Positions 23,004 through 31,057 of a stretch of DNA of 64,000 nucleotides are shown here, piece by piece. Under the pieces are notes generated by a model. That model was not told the DNA's origin, searched no databases, and saw only the letters and a program-made list of their open reading frames with translations. The number at the start of each line of letters is the position of its first letter. The stretch's first letter is position 1. The position numbers and the translations under genes were made by a program. Source of the DNA: Nothopassalora personata (Eukaryota > Ascomycota > Dothideomycetes > Mycosphaerellales > Mycosphaerellaceae); assembly GCA_033816765.1 (NCBI GenBank), contig CM066293.1:3410001-3474000 (forward strand), in the 5' to 3' direction.

Positions 23004-23667
23004 CCGTATTAATCTTCTAAGGTAGCATAACGTCGTGCCTAATTTACCTTATGTTCCTAAAATCCTAAGCGAGGACTGCCTCCCGGTTATAGAGCATCTC
23101 ATCGAATAAGGCCCTTTCTATTAGTAATAGCTTAATGCTAACCTTAATTAAGGTAAGTCGTTCTAGAGTAATCCGGCTACCTCGCTTAATACTTAAGAAT
23201 TTCTTAGTTAAGTACTTCCTATCGAACGGACCTTGTCCTTTAGGTATCTTAGATTCTAGGTACAGTGCCCTACGCTTCCATTCTATATCTCCCTTAACTC
23301 GTAATCCTAGGCGTTCGTGAACGCTCGCGTCCACTAGCTTCTTCTTGTCCGTCTTACGCTTATCTATCGTAAAGACCTACGGCACCCTAATGTTAGCTAT
23401 ATGCTAGCCTACTTATTACTTCCGTGCCTAAGTATTTAATGTAGATTGCCTTAGGATCTCGGAGGGCCAATCCCCTTAAACTGAATAAACGTTAGTAATA
23501 GAATCTCCCTCGAACGCGCCTATTCCAATTTCTATAACTCGTTCCTTTATTCTAGTAGTCCTAAGCAATCCTAATAAGTGAGCTAAATGGTTGCTAGGCG
23601 TTAGAGCCTTGCCGGGTTCCTATAGATACGTCGTGTCGTAGTCGTACCCGTTTTCCTTACTATAGCT

Positions 23668-23693
23668 ATTTACCGGTCCCGGGACCGGTAAAT
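23668..23693. promoter_or_regulatory. Palindrome copy 3 (protease/RT junction)
   Basis: Perfect 26-bp palindrome identical to 13907-13932. It lies where the protease frame (IINKGSEVNIIS near 24080) gives way to the RT frame (NGYDYDTTYL...), so it marks an ORF junction. Confidence 0.65.
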
Positions 23694-26600
23694 TAAAGTC
23701 CGAGGTTTCTCCGAGATAGTACGAGAACCTCACTGATTTTGTTTGTCCGAACTAATTAGGGTAGTAAATATAACACTTTTACCTTTACGGCTAGTAATAG
23801 TCCCCTCCTACTAACTATTATCGTAGTTACGGGTAGTAAGCCGCACCTTACGGGCCTACGGTCGTCCTAGGATTGTTAGTAAGTTTAGATCCGAGGAGAT
23901 AAACATATCTACCTAGTAGTAAACCCTAAATACCTAAACATCCAAATTGCCTATAATACCTTTAAACTAGGCCCGCCCTCTAGCACCTCGAATGGTAAGC
24001 TAAGCACTTAACATTACTAGTAACCTAAACCTATAAGCGTTCCTCTAGCTAATAATATTCACCTCGGAACCCTTATTAATTAGGCACCTAATCTAGTTCT
24101 TGTTCATCCTAAACTCCGCTACTACCTAAGGACTAGGGACTATAGTAAAGTTGTTAAGGACACTAGAGAGCCCGATTTTCTTAACGTCCTAATATAGCTT
24201 AGTAGTAGGGACCGTACCCTTAGAGTAAAGTATAGTTAAATATACTCCGACATACTAGGCCTAACTATCTTCGCGGAAGACCTCCTTGTTATACTTAGAT
24301 ACATCTTTATAGGTAACTACTTGTCTAGTGCGAACCTTAGGGTCCTTTCCTATAAGACGTCGCACTATAGCGAGCTTCTCCCAAAGAGCGGGGGTGTTAG
24401 TAACGCGACTGAAGAGGGCAGCCTCGAACTAGCGACTATATCGAAACTAATCCTAGGCATTTACATTAGGAAACGTCGTCTAGAGGATCTAATTAATCTA
24501 GTAGATAATACCCTCTTCCTTTATAACCGGGCTATTACTAGCTAAACTATATTATCGGACGTAGTTATTAATCCTTATAGTCTTAGCATTCTATATATGC
24601 TTTCTTTATGTAAAGGGGGCGTTTATAGGACTAATAGGCATATCCTTAGGCAGTCCTTTACTAGTATCGTTCCCTAGTTCGTTTACTTAGGTATTATTTC
24701 CCCTTCCTAGGGTTACCCCGGATTTAGCTAATGATTAAGTTTCGCTTATTTAAGCATTAACTCCGTTAATTATTTTAACCTCCTACTAGTTAATCTTAGC
24801 TTACCGGATCTCCTATTCTAATTGAAGGTAAACTTTCTTAGTAGCCTTAGCTCGGGCTCGTAGATCCTAGGCTAAGGACCGGGTCCTCGGGTACAGATTC
24901 TTTAGAATGCCTACGGGTGCCTTCCCTTTTACTTTGTTAGACTACATAGGATAGGCAGATACCTCGTTAAGCTCGCCTAAGTCGATCGCCTACTCCGCTT
25001 CACTTTCTCCGAATAAGACCTAATATATCCTAGTAGCCTTCTCCGTTTAGCTAGACCGTGCGTCCTAAGGGCTATACTCTATTAAATGCCTAAAGTTAGG
25101 AGGGGGCTTAGAATGATTAGGAGGCGTAACCTTAGTTACCCTAGTATAGTCCCTACCTATCTATTACTTACGTAGTACGGAAATCTCATACTAGTTATTA
25201 AACTCGATTAGTCTATAATGTTCTTCGAGTAGAGGGAGCATATAGAGCAGTTTCGGTTTACTATAGTCCCTCCAAAAGTTGAACTTAGTAGGACGTAGAT
25301 CGCCTTCTTTCCCTAGATACTACTAGTTGTTCGGGGCGAGGTATACGTAGCCCCGGGATATTAAGGACCTTATCGCCCTACAATTGCTAGCCTAATGCTT
25401 CGAGCTGCTACAGTTATAGCATAACCATCTATCGCTTTAGACTATTCGCGATTCTACGATAGGGGACGCTACATTACGTAAACCTATAGTTTAGTGTCTA
25501 GGTTAGGCCTCTCCGGTTATATAGAGCGTTAATTCTCGCTCGGGTAGAAGGCACCCGCGTCCGTAAGGCGACCGCGCTAGTATGCACGTATGCTCATTTT
25601 AGCTACCTTCTAGATTAGGTTATTATTAACAATAGTCCTAGAGGTAGCCTTCTTAAGCGTGTTAATCTTAGGCTTAAGGCGCGGCATTTGCTTTACGAAT
25701 AAGCGGTGTAGCTAAGGTAAAGTAAGAGGGAAATCTATATATATAGCTTTCTATCCCCCCTTACTATCTACGATACTAGTATTGATTGATTATTCCATTA
25801 ACGTGCTATTTGAGTCAAAGACTATGCAACACGGGTCTCGAGAACGAGACCAAAATTTGAGAGAAGGAGAAAAGCCCCGTCGTACCCCGGACGTAAAAAC
25901 TCCTTAAAAGATGCGAGCAACGCTCGCTATTCGAACCGTAAATCGAATATATTGCGGCGTAGTACGCGCGTACCCGGTAGTCGTGTCTTGTCGAGAATTG
26001 CGGTTTGTCGCCTTGCCCCGGGCGAGACAAGTTTTGCGCCCGTGTCTCGTTCTTGTTTTAAAAAGCCAAGCCGGCCGTACCCGTACGCACCGAGCAAAAT
26101 CCCAAGAAACACCCGTTGCCTCTGTTTCAATCCAGTCGCGTTCTCCGGTCTCGAGTGTAGCTCCTCGGTCGCAGTGGCCTCGCTGTCGTCCCCCCCTCGG
26201 CCTCTCTTGGTTCCAGCCGTGCAGTATACGTGGTTTGCGCCCCTAAACGCCTCTCTTGGTTCCAGCCGGCAGTTTACGTGGTTTGCCGGGACGACAGGTA
26301 GACAGCGCCTTCGTTGTTCGAGCGACGTGTACGCTATGTACGTCGCTTTCCCTTCTCGCAGTTCCGGAGTTCTTGTTTGTAGATTTTGAGCGTATCTCGT
26401 TCGTTCGGTTCGTCCGACCTGTCTTTTCTTGTTTCGAGTCGAGTAGGCTTGTATTTTTCGAGAGAGAGAGTCTTAGTTTCTCTTCGTCGTAACGAAGATA
26501 CTTACGTCGTCCGCCGCGTGAAGGCGCTCTCTATAGGACGACTACGATACTAGTAGCTTCATCGAGAATCCTCTAAAAGTCCCTAAACTTCTTAGGTTGC

Positions 26601-27289
26601 TTCGGGTGAAGCCCGTAAGCCTTATAGACCGCTTTCGCGACTACCTCTAGCAATCCCTAAAGGAGAAGGCGACTCCGGGAGCTATTATCCAAATCCTTAG
26701 GTTCAATTAGGTCACTTAAGGATATAAATAGGCGGATGAATTCCTTCACATCTTGTTCTTTAGGCCTCTTACCTTACTGCGCCCTAACAATCTCCTTAAG
26801 ATATTCCCGACTTCCTAACATCGAGTAGGCGTTAAACCTTAAGAACTCTAATAAGAACGCCCTCCTAAAACGTGCCTTGTTAGTAAGCCACCTAGGCAGC
26901 CTTATAACTACGCGCCGGATAGTAGTTTCGTAATTGCGCTTAAACCTGCCCTAGAAATCATCCTTCTTAATGGATGCCCGAGGCGGGTACTAGTCCATTA
27001 GGTCGCTAAACCGCTCCTAGAACTTAGTAGCATTAATGCTATTAAAGAACGGATTCTTAGCACCTCCTAGAGGTAGAAAGCGAGGGCTAGCATTTTCTAT
27101 TTCTACTACTAATCGTCTAAAGAGGGCAGTTATAGCATCTATTCCAATTGTGCTGTTCGTTCCTACACCTATACTTAATTTAGCGGCGCTAGTTCCGCTT
27201 CTCCCTTCTTTACTAGATTTAGGTGTTTCCCCTTCCTCCGATTCCTCCATCCCCTTATAAGGGATAGAATCCCTATAGACCCCTTCCAT
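23694..27289 (-). pseudogene. Large gypsy-type element gag-protease, split by a SINE-like insertion
   Basis: Minus strand from Met at 27289. Gag start MEGVYRDSIPYKGMEESEE, then FNSINATKF*ERFSDLMD and ARFRRAFLLEFLRFNAYSML (27060-26790), interrupted at ~26542 by the SINE-like element with its 14-bp duplication and resuming at 25767. CCHC knuckle CYNCSSSKH*ASNC near 25395-25440. Protease IINKGSEVNIIS near 24080, where ATT-GAT became ATT-AAT (Asp to Asn) by RIP. Few stops compared with neighbours, all RIP-type; one apparent frame change before the knuckle. Confidence 0.75.
25782..26541 (-). mobile_element. RIP-free non-autonomous SINE-like element
   Basis: 760 bp bounded by a perfect 14-bp target duplication CTACGATACTAGTA (25768-25781 and 26542-26555). 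In element (minus) orientation its last ~60 bp, ending in an AATCAATCAAT tail, match the 3' end of the LINE at 51411-56790 (CCCGTGTTGCATAGTCTT...GCACGTTAATGGAA). The remainder is unrelated to the LINE and has no convincing ORF. It has normal CA/TG content while its host gag is RIPed, so it inserted after RIP. A direct repeat of ~40 bp (CTCTCTTGGTTCCAGCCG...) occurs at 26200-26240 and 26250-26286. No clear tRNA- or 5S-derived promoter was found, so SINE-like is a description, not a class. Confidence 0.85.
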
Positions 27290-27639
27290 TTTCGTAGGGT
27301 TTATAGGCTGTTCGTAGCCTCTACCTATATCGGCAAAGGTGCTAAGTTTTTCTAGTAATGTAGCCGTATCTATTGTTACGTAGTGCTTACTTTAGAGTGT
27401 GCTAATACTAGTTATTACTTAATAGGACCTTATGACCGTAATTGTTGCTAAATACCTTAGACCTTAAGTGTTTTCGACCTTAGTCGACCTTAACCGTGAA
27501 CCTTAACCTTAAACCTTAACCTTAAGTGATAACCTTAACTATAAACCTTAGACCTTAACCCGTAATTTTGACCTTATAAACTGGATGCTAACACGCTACC
27601 GGGTGTACACTTAATAACCCCCCTTATTGACTACTAAAA
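27290..27639 (-). other. 5' leader of the large gypsy-type element
   Basis: Contains a degenerate run of CCTTA/ACCTTAA units (27450-27570, as in ACCTTAACCTTAAACCTTAACC) and a C-rich stretch near 27618. The primer-binding site should be at its right edge (minus TTTTAGTAGTC...) but matches no tRNA I can name. Confidence 0.5.
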
Positions 27640-28014
27640 TAATGTCTACTAACTACCCTATGTAGGCCTGTCCGAGTTGTGGTAGTGTAGAGCGGCGCTT
27701 ATGTAAGTAGAGGTATTTACCGGTCCCGGGACCGTAAAATCAGGTCACGTGACAACTAGCGTAGTAGCTAGATAAAACAAGAGGATTAGCGGACCTAAAC
27801 CCCTATACCCTCTACTCGAGAGGTATAAATTGAATTGATGCCTTAATGCTACGCTTATAATGCTTAGCTAAGCATTATATATCTTAACAGCTATACTAGG
27901 TCCTGCTAGCTTGCCCAAATGTCCAATTAAACCTAAATGAAATTAGGGCAAGTTAGACCTAAGAGAACCCCCCCCCTCTAAACCTAAGGTCAACACAACC
28001 CATCAGTCGTTAAT
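27640..28014 (-). repeat. Large gypsy-type element 5' LTR
   Basis: About 375 bp partner of 9559-9931 and less RIPed than it in places. Carries palindrome copy 4 (27715-27739, right half GTAAAAT by RIP), GTCACGTGAC, TATAAAT, and the same TAATG...CGTTAA ends. Confidence 0.88.
27715..27739. promoter_or_regulatory. Palindrome copy 4 (in 5' LTR)
   Basis: Half-site ATTTACCGGTCCC with an imperfect right arm (GGGACCGTAAAAT), followed at once by TCAGGTCACGTGAC. Likely in U3/R of the LTR, therefore near the promoter. Confidence 0.6.
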
Positions 28015-28039
28015 ACTAGGCTCGGCAATTATAAGCTAG

Positions 28040-28161
28040 AATTCGAGAGGTAACGTTAGATAGAGTTTCTAAAATCCGGGGAAAGTTCTTAGCTTTACTA
28101 AATTCGGGAGGTAACGTTAGATAGAGTTTTTAAAATCCGGGGAAAGTTCTCAGATTAGCTA
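28040..28161. repeat. 61-bp tandem duplication in the copia-1 leader
   Basis: Two units (28040-28100, 28101-28161) beginning AATTCGRGAGGTAACGTTAG and differing at a few sites, mostly RIP-type. They lie between the copia-1 5' LTR and the gypsy-type insertion, i.e. in the untranslated leader. Confidence 0.85.
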
Positions 28162-28216
28162 AAAGCTTTAGTACTAGGCTATTTTTAGACTAGTAGCGCT
28201 TATTTGGGCTTATAAC

Positions 28217-28454
28217 TGTTAAATGAATAAATAAGAACTGAAGTAATTAAATAACCTGTTTATATTGTTATTAATGCTATGTATAGGTAAATAAGGGTGT
28301 CCTTATATACCCTTCTATACTAAGGAGTACGTGTAAGCATTAAATTACATAGTACGTAAGTAAATGCTGTAGAGCGCACTAGCAAACCCTATTACGTAGA
28401 TAAATCCTATATACCGACGCTAATATATCGGGTTAGCGACGGCTAAATCTAATA
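28217..28454 (-). repeat. copia-1 5' LTR
   Basis: 238 bp, same length as 5105-5342, followed by the AAGAG target duplication (28455-28459). Its + strand left end keeps TGTTAAAT where the partner reads TATTAAAT (TG->TA). Confidence 0.9.
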
Positions 28455-29470
28455 AAGAGTCTTTCCTACTATAGGACCTCTGAGGCGGCGTAACTAAGGA
28501 CATATAGCTCTAATTTAGTACTTAATTTCGTAACTATTCCCTACTTAACTGCTCTCTAGTTAACAATTCCCTTAAAAAGAAAGAAGACGAAGGAATTACT
28601 TAATCTACGAGTTTCCTTATCGTTCGTAAATAAAGCATCTAAGGCCCTATAGAATTCTGGTAGCGTTAAGTTCAAATTTTTAGGTAGGCTATAGTACTTA
28701 ATATAGTACTCCGTAGTATAGAGAAGGTATTAAATGAAGTATCTTACCGCCCTAAGAGCCTCCTTTATAGGATTAGTTAGATACTAAGAGAGAAGAGAGA
28801 CTAAGAAGGATATGTTAGGGCGCGTCTCTACTACTATAAAGTTTACTAATTCTACTTAGGACCTATAAACGTTAATTCCCTCTATAGTAGCCTATAATTT
28901 GTTTCTTAGGCTAATATAGCCTACTAGTAAGGGGGTTTTAATCCTCTTCTCCGGCCTTAAGATAGCGTAGCGATACCTAATTTTCTTAATGTAGGCCTTC
29001 TAATTAAGCTTTAGGATCTGTTATTAACGATCGCGAGTGATATAAATACCGTAGAACTATTTAATAGGTCCTATTACCTTTATCTTATATTTATTAGTTA
29101 ATTCTTAAACTAGCTTCTTAGCTCTTAATTTAGACTTTAAGGGCTAGGTAAAGTAGATATTGTCTATATAGAAGAAAACTAGGACTAAAAACTGCCTATT
29201 AATAAATAGACGGTCCGTAACTTTAGATAGACCGAGGTTATTAAGGGTGTCTTTAAGCTCTAAATACTATAGTAGAGGGGATTACTTAAATTCGTAAAGG
29301 GTCCTATAGCACCTTAGGAGCTTTCCTTACTTCTTAAATCCTTTAGGAGCGTATATATATACTAGCAATAGTATAGCGATATTAAGAAAGGCGTTTACGG
29401 TATCTATTTATAGCGTCTTAAGGTTAAAGTAAGCTACTAGGGCTATTATGTACCTAAAGAGTCTTATTAA
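28455..29470 (-). mobile_element. Older copia element (copia-2), RT/RNase H fragment
   Basis: Minus-strand copia RT: YIYAPKGFKK near 29340, RTLYEFK near 29290, VFFYIDNIYF near 29160, FYGIYITRDR near 29040, then the RNase H approach LELYVLSYAASEV near 28500. The frame continues across copia-1 into 5104-4870. The 5' part of the element is missing beyond 29470. RIP stops throughout. Confidence 0.75.
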
Positions 29471-29838
29471 TTAAATTCCATTAATTATTCTATTAACGTG
29501 CTCTATAAGTCTAAGACTATATAACACGGGTCGTTACTAACGGCTAGATTTAAAAATAAAGAGAAAAGCCCTACGTACCTAGATATAAAAACTCTTCGAA
29601 AGGAGAGATTTGTAACATAGATGTCGAATATATTATTACGGTAGTACGCCGCGCCCCGGTAGTCTTATTTTATAGTCTTACCGCCCGAGGGAGACGGTAA
29701 ATTACGCCCGTGTTTCTTATCCTTTACCGCGCCGGACAATCCCGTCGTACGTACTCCGAGTCAAAATTAAGAGAGAGAGAGAGGTAGTACCTTAAATAGT
29801 CCGTACCTCCGTAGAGTCTTCGACTATCTCGTAACGGG
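29470..29838 (-). mobile_element. RIPed, 5'-truncated copy of the SINE-like element
   Basis: Begins with a TTAATTAAATTCCATTAATTATTC tail equivalent (tail on the left), followed by TAACGTGCTCTATAAGTC and AATACGGG/ACACGGG-type sequence shared with 25782-26541 and 43988-44912. It lacks the distal half, as expected from incomplete target-primed reverse transcription. It lies exactly between copia-2 and gypsy-3 remnants; no clean target duplication was found. Confidence 0.65.
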
Positions 29839-30636
29839 CCCGAGAATTACTTATAATCTTAGTCCTATAACTATTAACGATTACCTATATTTAGAAGACT
29901 CCTTCTACTATTAGTAGTACGTAAGCCTTTTCTATATTATATAACTCCCTTTAGTTGCTTATTTCTAGGGAGTTAATCCGTTTATCTATTTTTATCTTAA
30001 ATGTTATACTTTATATCTTAAGGCCTCCGCCTAAACCTAGCGTAATTTTTTCTATATCCGTATCTATCTTTAGGAACGTTCCTAGATCTTTTACGTTTCT
30101 AAGTAGAGTACGCGTATGTACTATACTATATTACGTAATTCGTTTAATATAAATGCCTTTAATAGTATAAGATACCTAGTATCTATTATTTAGCTACCTA
30201 TAGGTAGTCGTTTAGTAACTAATATTACGAGGTTCTCTATAACGCTTATAGTTAGGTACGTCTAAGCTATTTACCGTAGTATATTAAGGGTTTTAATAAA
30301 GTCGTAAGGGTATAGCGTTCGTTGTCCTAATATCTTTAGTACAAACTCTTTATACCTTCTCTATAAGTAAATAATTATATTCTCTAGCTTCTTTAGTACA
30401 TTGATTATAAAGGTTGTTTATTTATTATTGTAGTTAGTATTGCTTTTTTCTCCTTTAGAGAAATCTTCTTTACTTAGTCCTTTTAGATCCTAGTCCTCTT
30501 TAATAGCATCTAGCCCGGTAGTTTTATAACTTTCTTCTTATAGTTCTAGTAACTATAATCTACTCTATTCTAGGTCTTAGTTTTCTTTATTACTTATATC
30601 ATTATTAAAGTAGGATTCGTTAATATCTACTTCTTA
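29839..30636 (-). mobile_element. gypsy-3 left fragment (truncated chromovirus)
   Basis: Follows the protease-to-gag part of gypsy-1 (compare 20700-21240: CATAACTCCCTCCGGTCGCTTATTCC here reads TATAACTCCCTTTAGTTGCTTATTTC). Heavily RIPed. It stops at GAGCG, where gypsy-2 inserted, and resumes at 37879. Confidence 0.7.
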
Positions 30637-30641
30637 GAGCG

Positions 30642-31057
30642 TGCTACGGAATGATTCCTATAGACCCTAGAATTATAACGACAAGACAAACACGTGACTC
30701 ATCCTACCTAAGCGCTTAGACTTAGAGCGATTAGACTGCTTATACTTAGACTGATTAGACTGCTTATGCTTAGACTAATTAGACTAATCACCGAGATCTA
30801 CGAATCTCCTTTATATTTAGGAACGCTAAGAACCCCCTATGGTTTCGAGGCGTTTAACTTACTGTTTAACTTACTGTTTAATATCACTATTTAGAATACA
30901 CTACAACCCAACCTCTACCTCACTACTGCTTAGTCTTTATAAGACAAGACAGCTACTGCTTCATTACTCTCCCTCGACTTCCTATCGGCCCGAGAACAAA
31001 CCCGATTGAGCTTATCTTCTTAACTTATAATATCATTAGGTTATACTAAACCTAATG
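30642..31057 (+). repeat. gypsy-2 5' LTR
   Basis: 416 bp. Contains repeated GCTTAGACT(R)ATTAGACT units (~30713-30790) and TTTAACTTACTG twice. Ends ...CCTAATG if the GAGCG duplication is accepted, so the usual CA terminus is not seen. Confidence 0.9.

Larger units (their letters stand above)
14045..23667 (-). pseudogene. Large gypsy-type element pol (RT, RNase H, integrase), split by gypsy-1
   Basis: The minus-strand frame begins right of gypsy-1 (RERALFDEMLYNREAVLA-like linker at 23065-23120) and continues left of it. RT: GYN*ITLD...DLIAFITPL near 16700 and KPFLDNIGIKG near 16560 (FLDD box with Asp to Asn). RT/RNase H linker YFRIWIP near 16240. RNase H: NASGTRWGCIV near 16060 and HTSLDALSRRP near 15730. 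Integrase and C-terminal part from 15640 to 14100 include RRKRLRELSKDYFNS and MRFDKLYKDDFSRKIGYR. Stops are RIP-type. RT and RNase H motifs place it in Ty3/gypsy, in the fungal type with GYDQI/FLDD signatures. No chromodomain was seen. Confidence 0.8.
9559..28014 (-). mobile_element. Large gypsy-type LTR element with a third ORF, hosting two younger insertions
   Basis: Direct repeats of ~373 bp at both ends are LTRs. The element lies on the minus strand: gag-protease (27289 to ~23700), RT-RNase H-integrase (~23667 to 14045, split by gypsy-1), then an unidentified ORF3 (~13560 to 10300) before the 3' LTR. A polypurine tract (AGGGGAGGAT on the minus strand) adjoins the left LTR, confirming orientation. 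After removing gypsy-1 and the SINE-like element it is about 11.7 kb, long for gypsy. ACTAG occurs immediately outside both ends (9554-9558 and 28015-28019) if the LTR is taken to start TAATG. With canonical TG...CA ends (9562-9932, 27643-28015) no duplication is seen. It sits in the copia-1 leader. Confidence 0.82.
5105..28454 (-). mobile_element. Complete nested copia element (copia-1), split by a large gypsy-type insertion
   Basis: Two 238-bp direct repeats (5105-5342 and 28217-28454) are the LTRs, and AAGAG flanks them at 5100-5104 and 28455-28459. In element orientation the order is 5' LTR, ~200-bp leader (28016-28216), an 18.5-kb gypsy-type insertion, then gag-pol (9531 to ~5500), a polypurine run complementary to 5343-5350, and the 3' LTR. 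Because the target duplication matches across 23 kb, all DNA between 9559 and 28014 entered after copia-1. Own length without the insertion is about 4.9 kb, normal for copia. Confidence 0.9.

Noticed and set aside
23065..23334. 89-codon minus-strand frame as a host gene
   Set aside because: It is the stop-free piece of the pol linker just upstream of RT (KISIKLLLIERALF...REAVLA), interrupted by gypsy-1.
24321..24545. 74-codon plus-strand frame
   Set aside because: Antisense shadow of the gag-protease region; the minus strand carries the protease motif.
25911..26389. Overlapping open frames of 70-145 codons on both strands in the SINE-like element
   Set aside because: The longer RIPed relative does not preserve a frame, composition is low complexity, and the region is explained by a non-coding element with a LINE-type tail.
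27017..27289. 90-codon minus-strand frame as a separate small gene
   Set aside because: It is the N-terminus of the large gypsy-type element's gag; the frame continues past a RIP-type TAG into further gag sequence.
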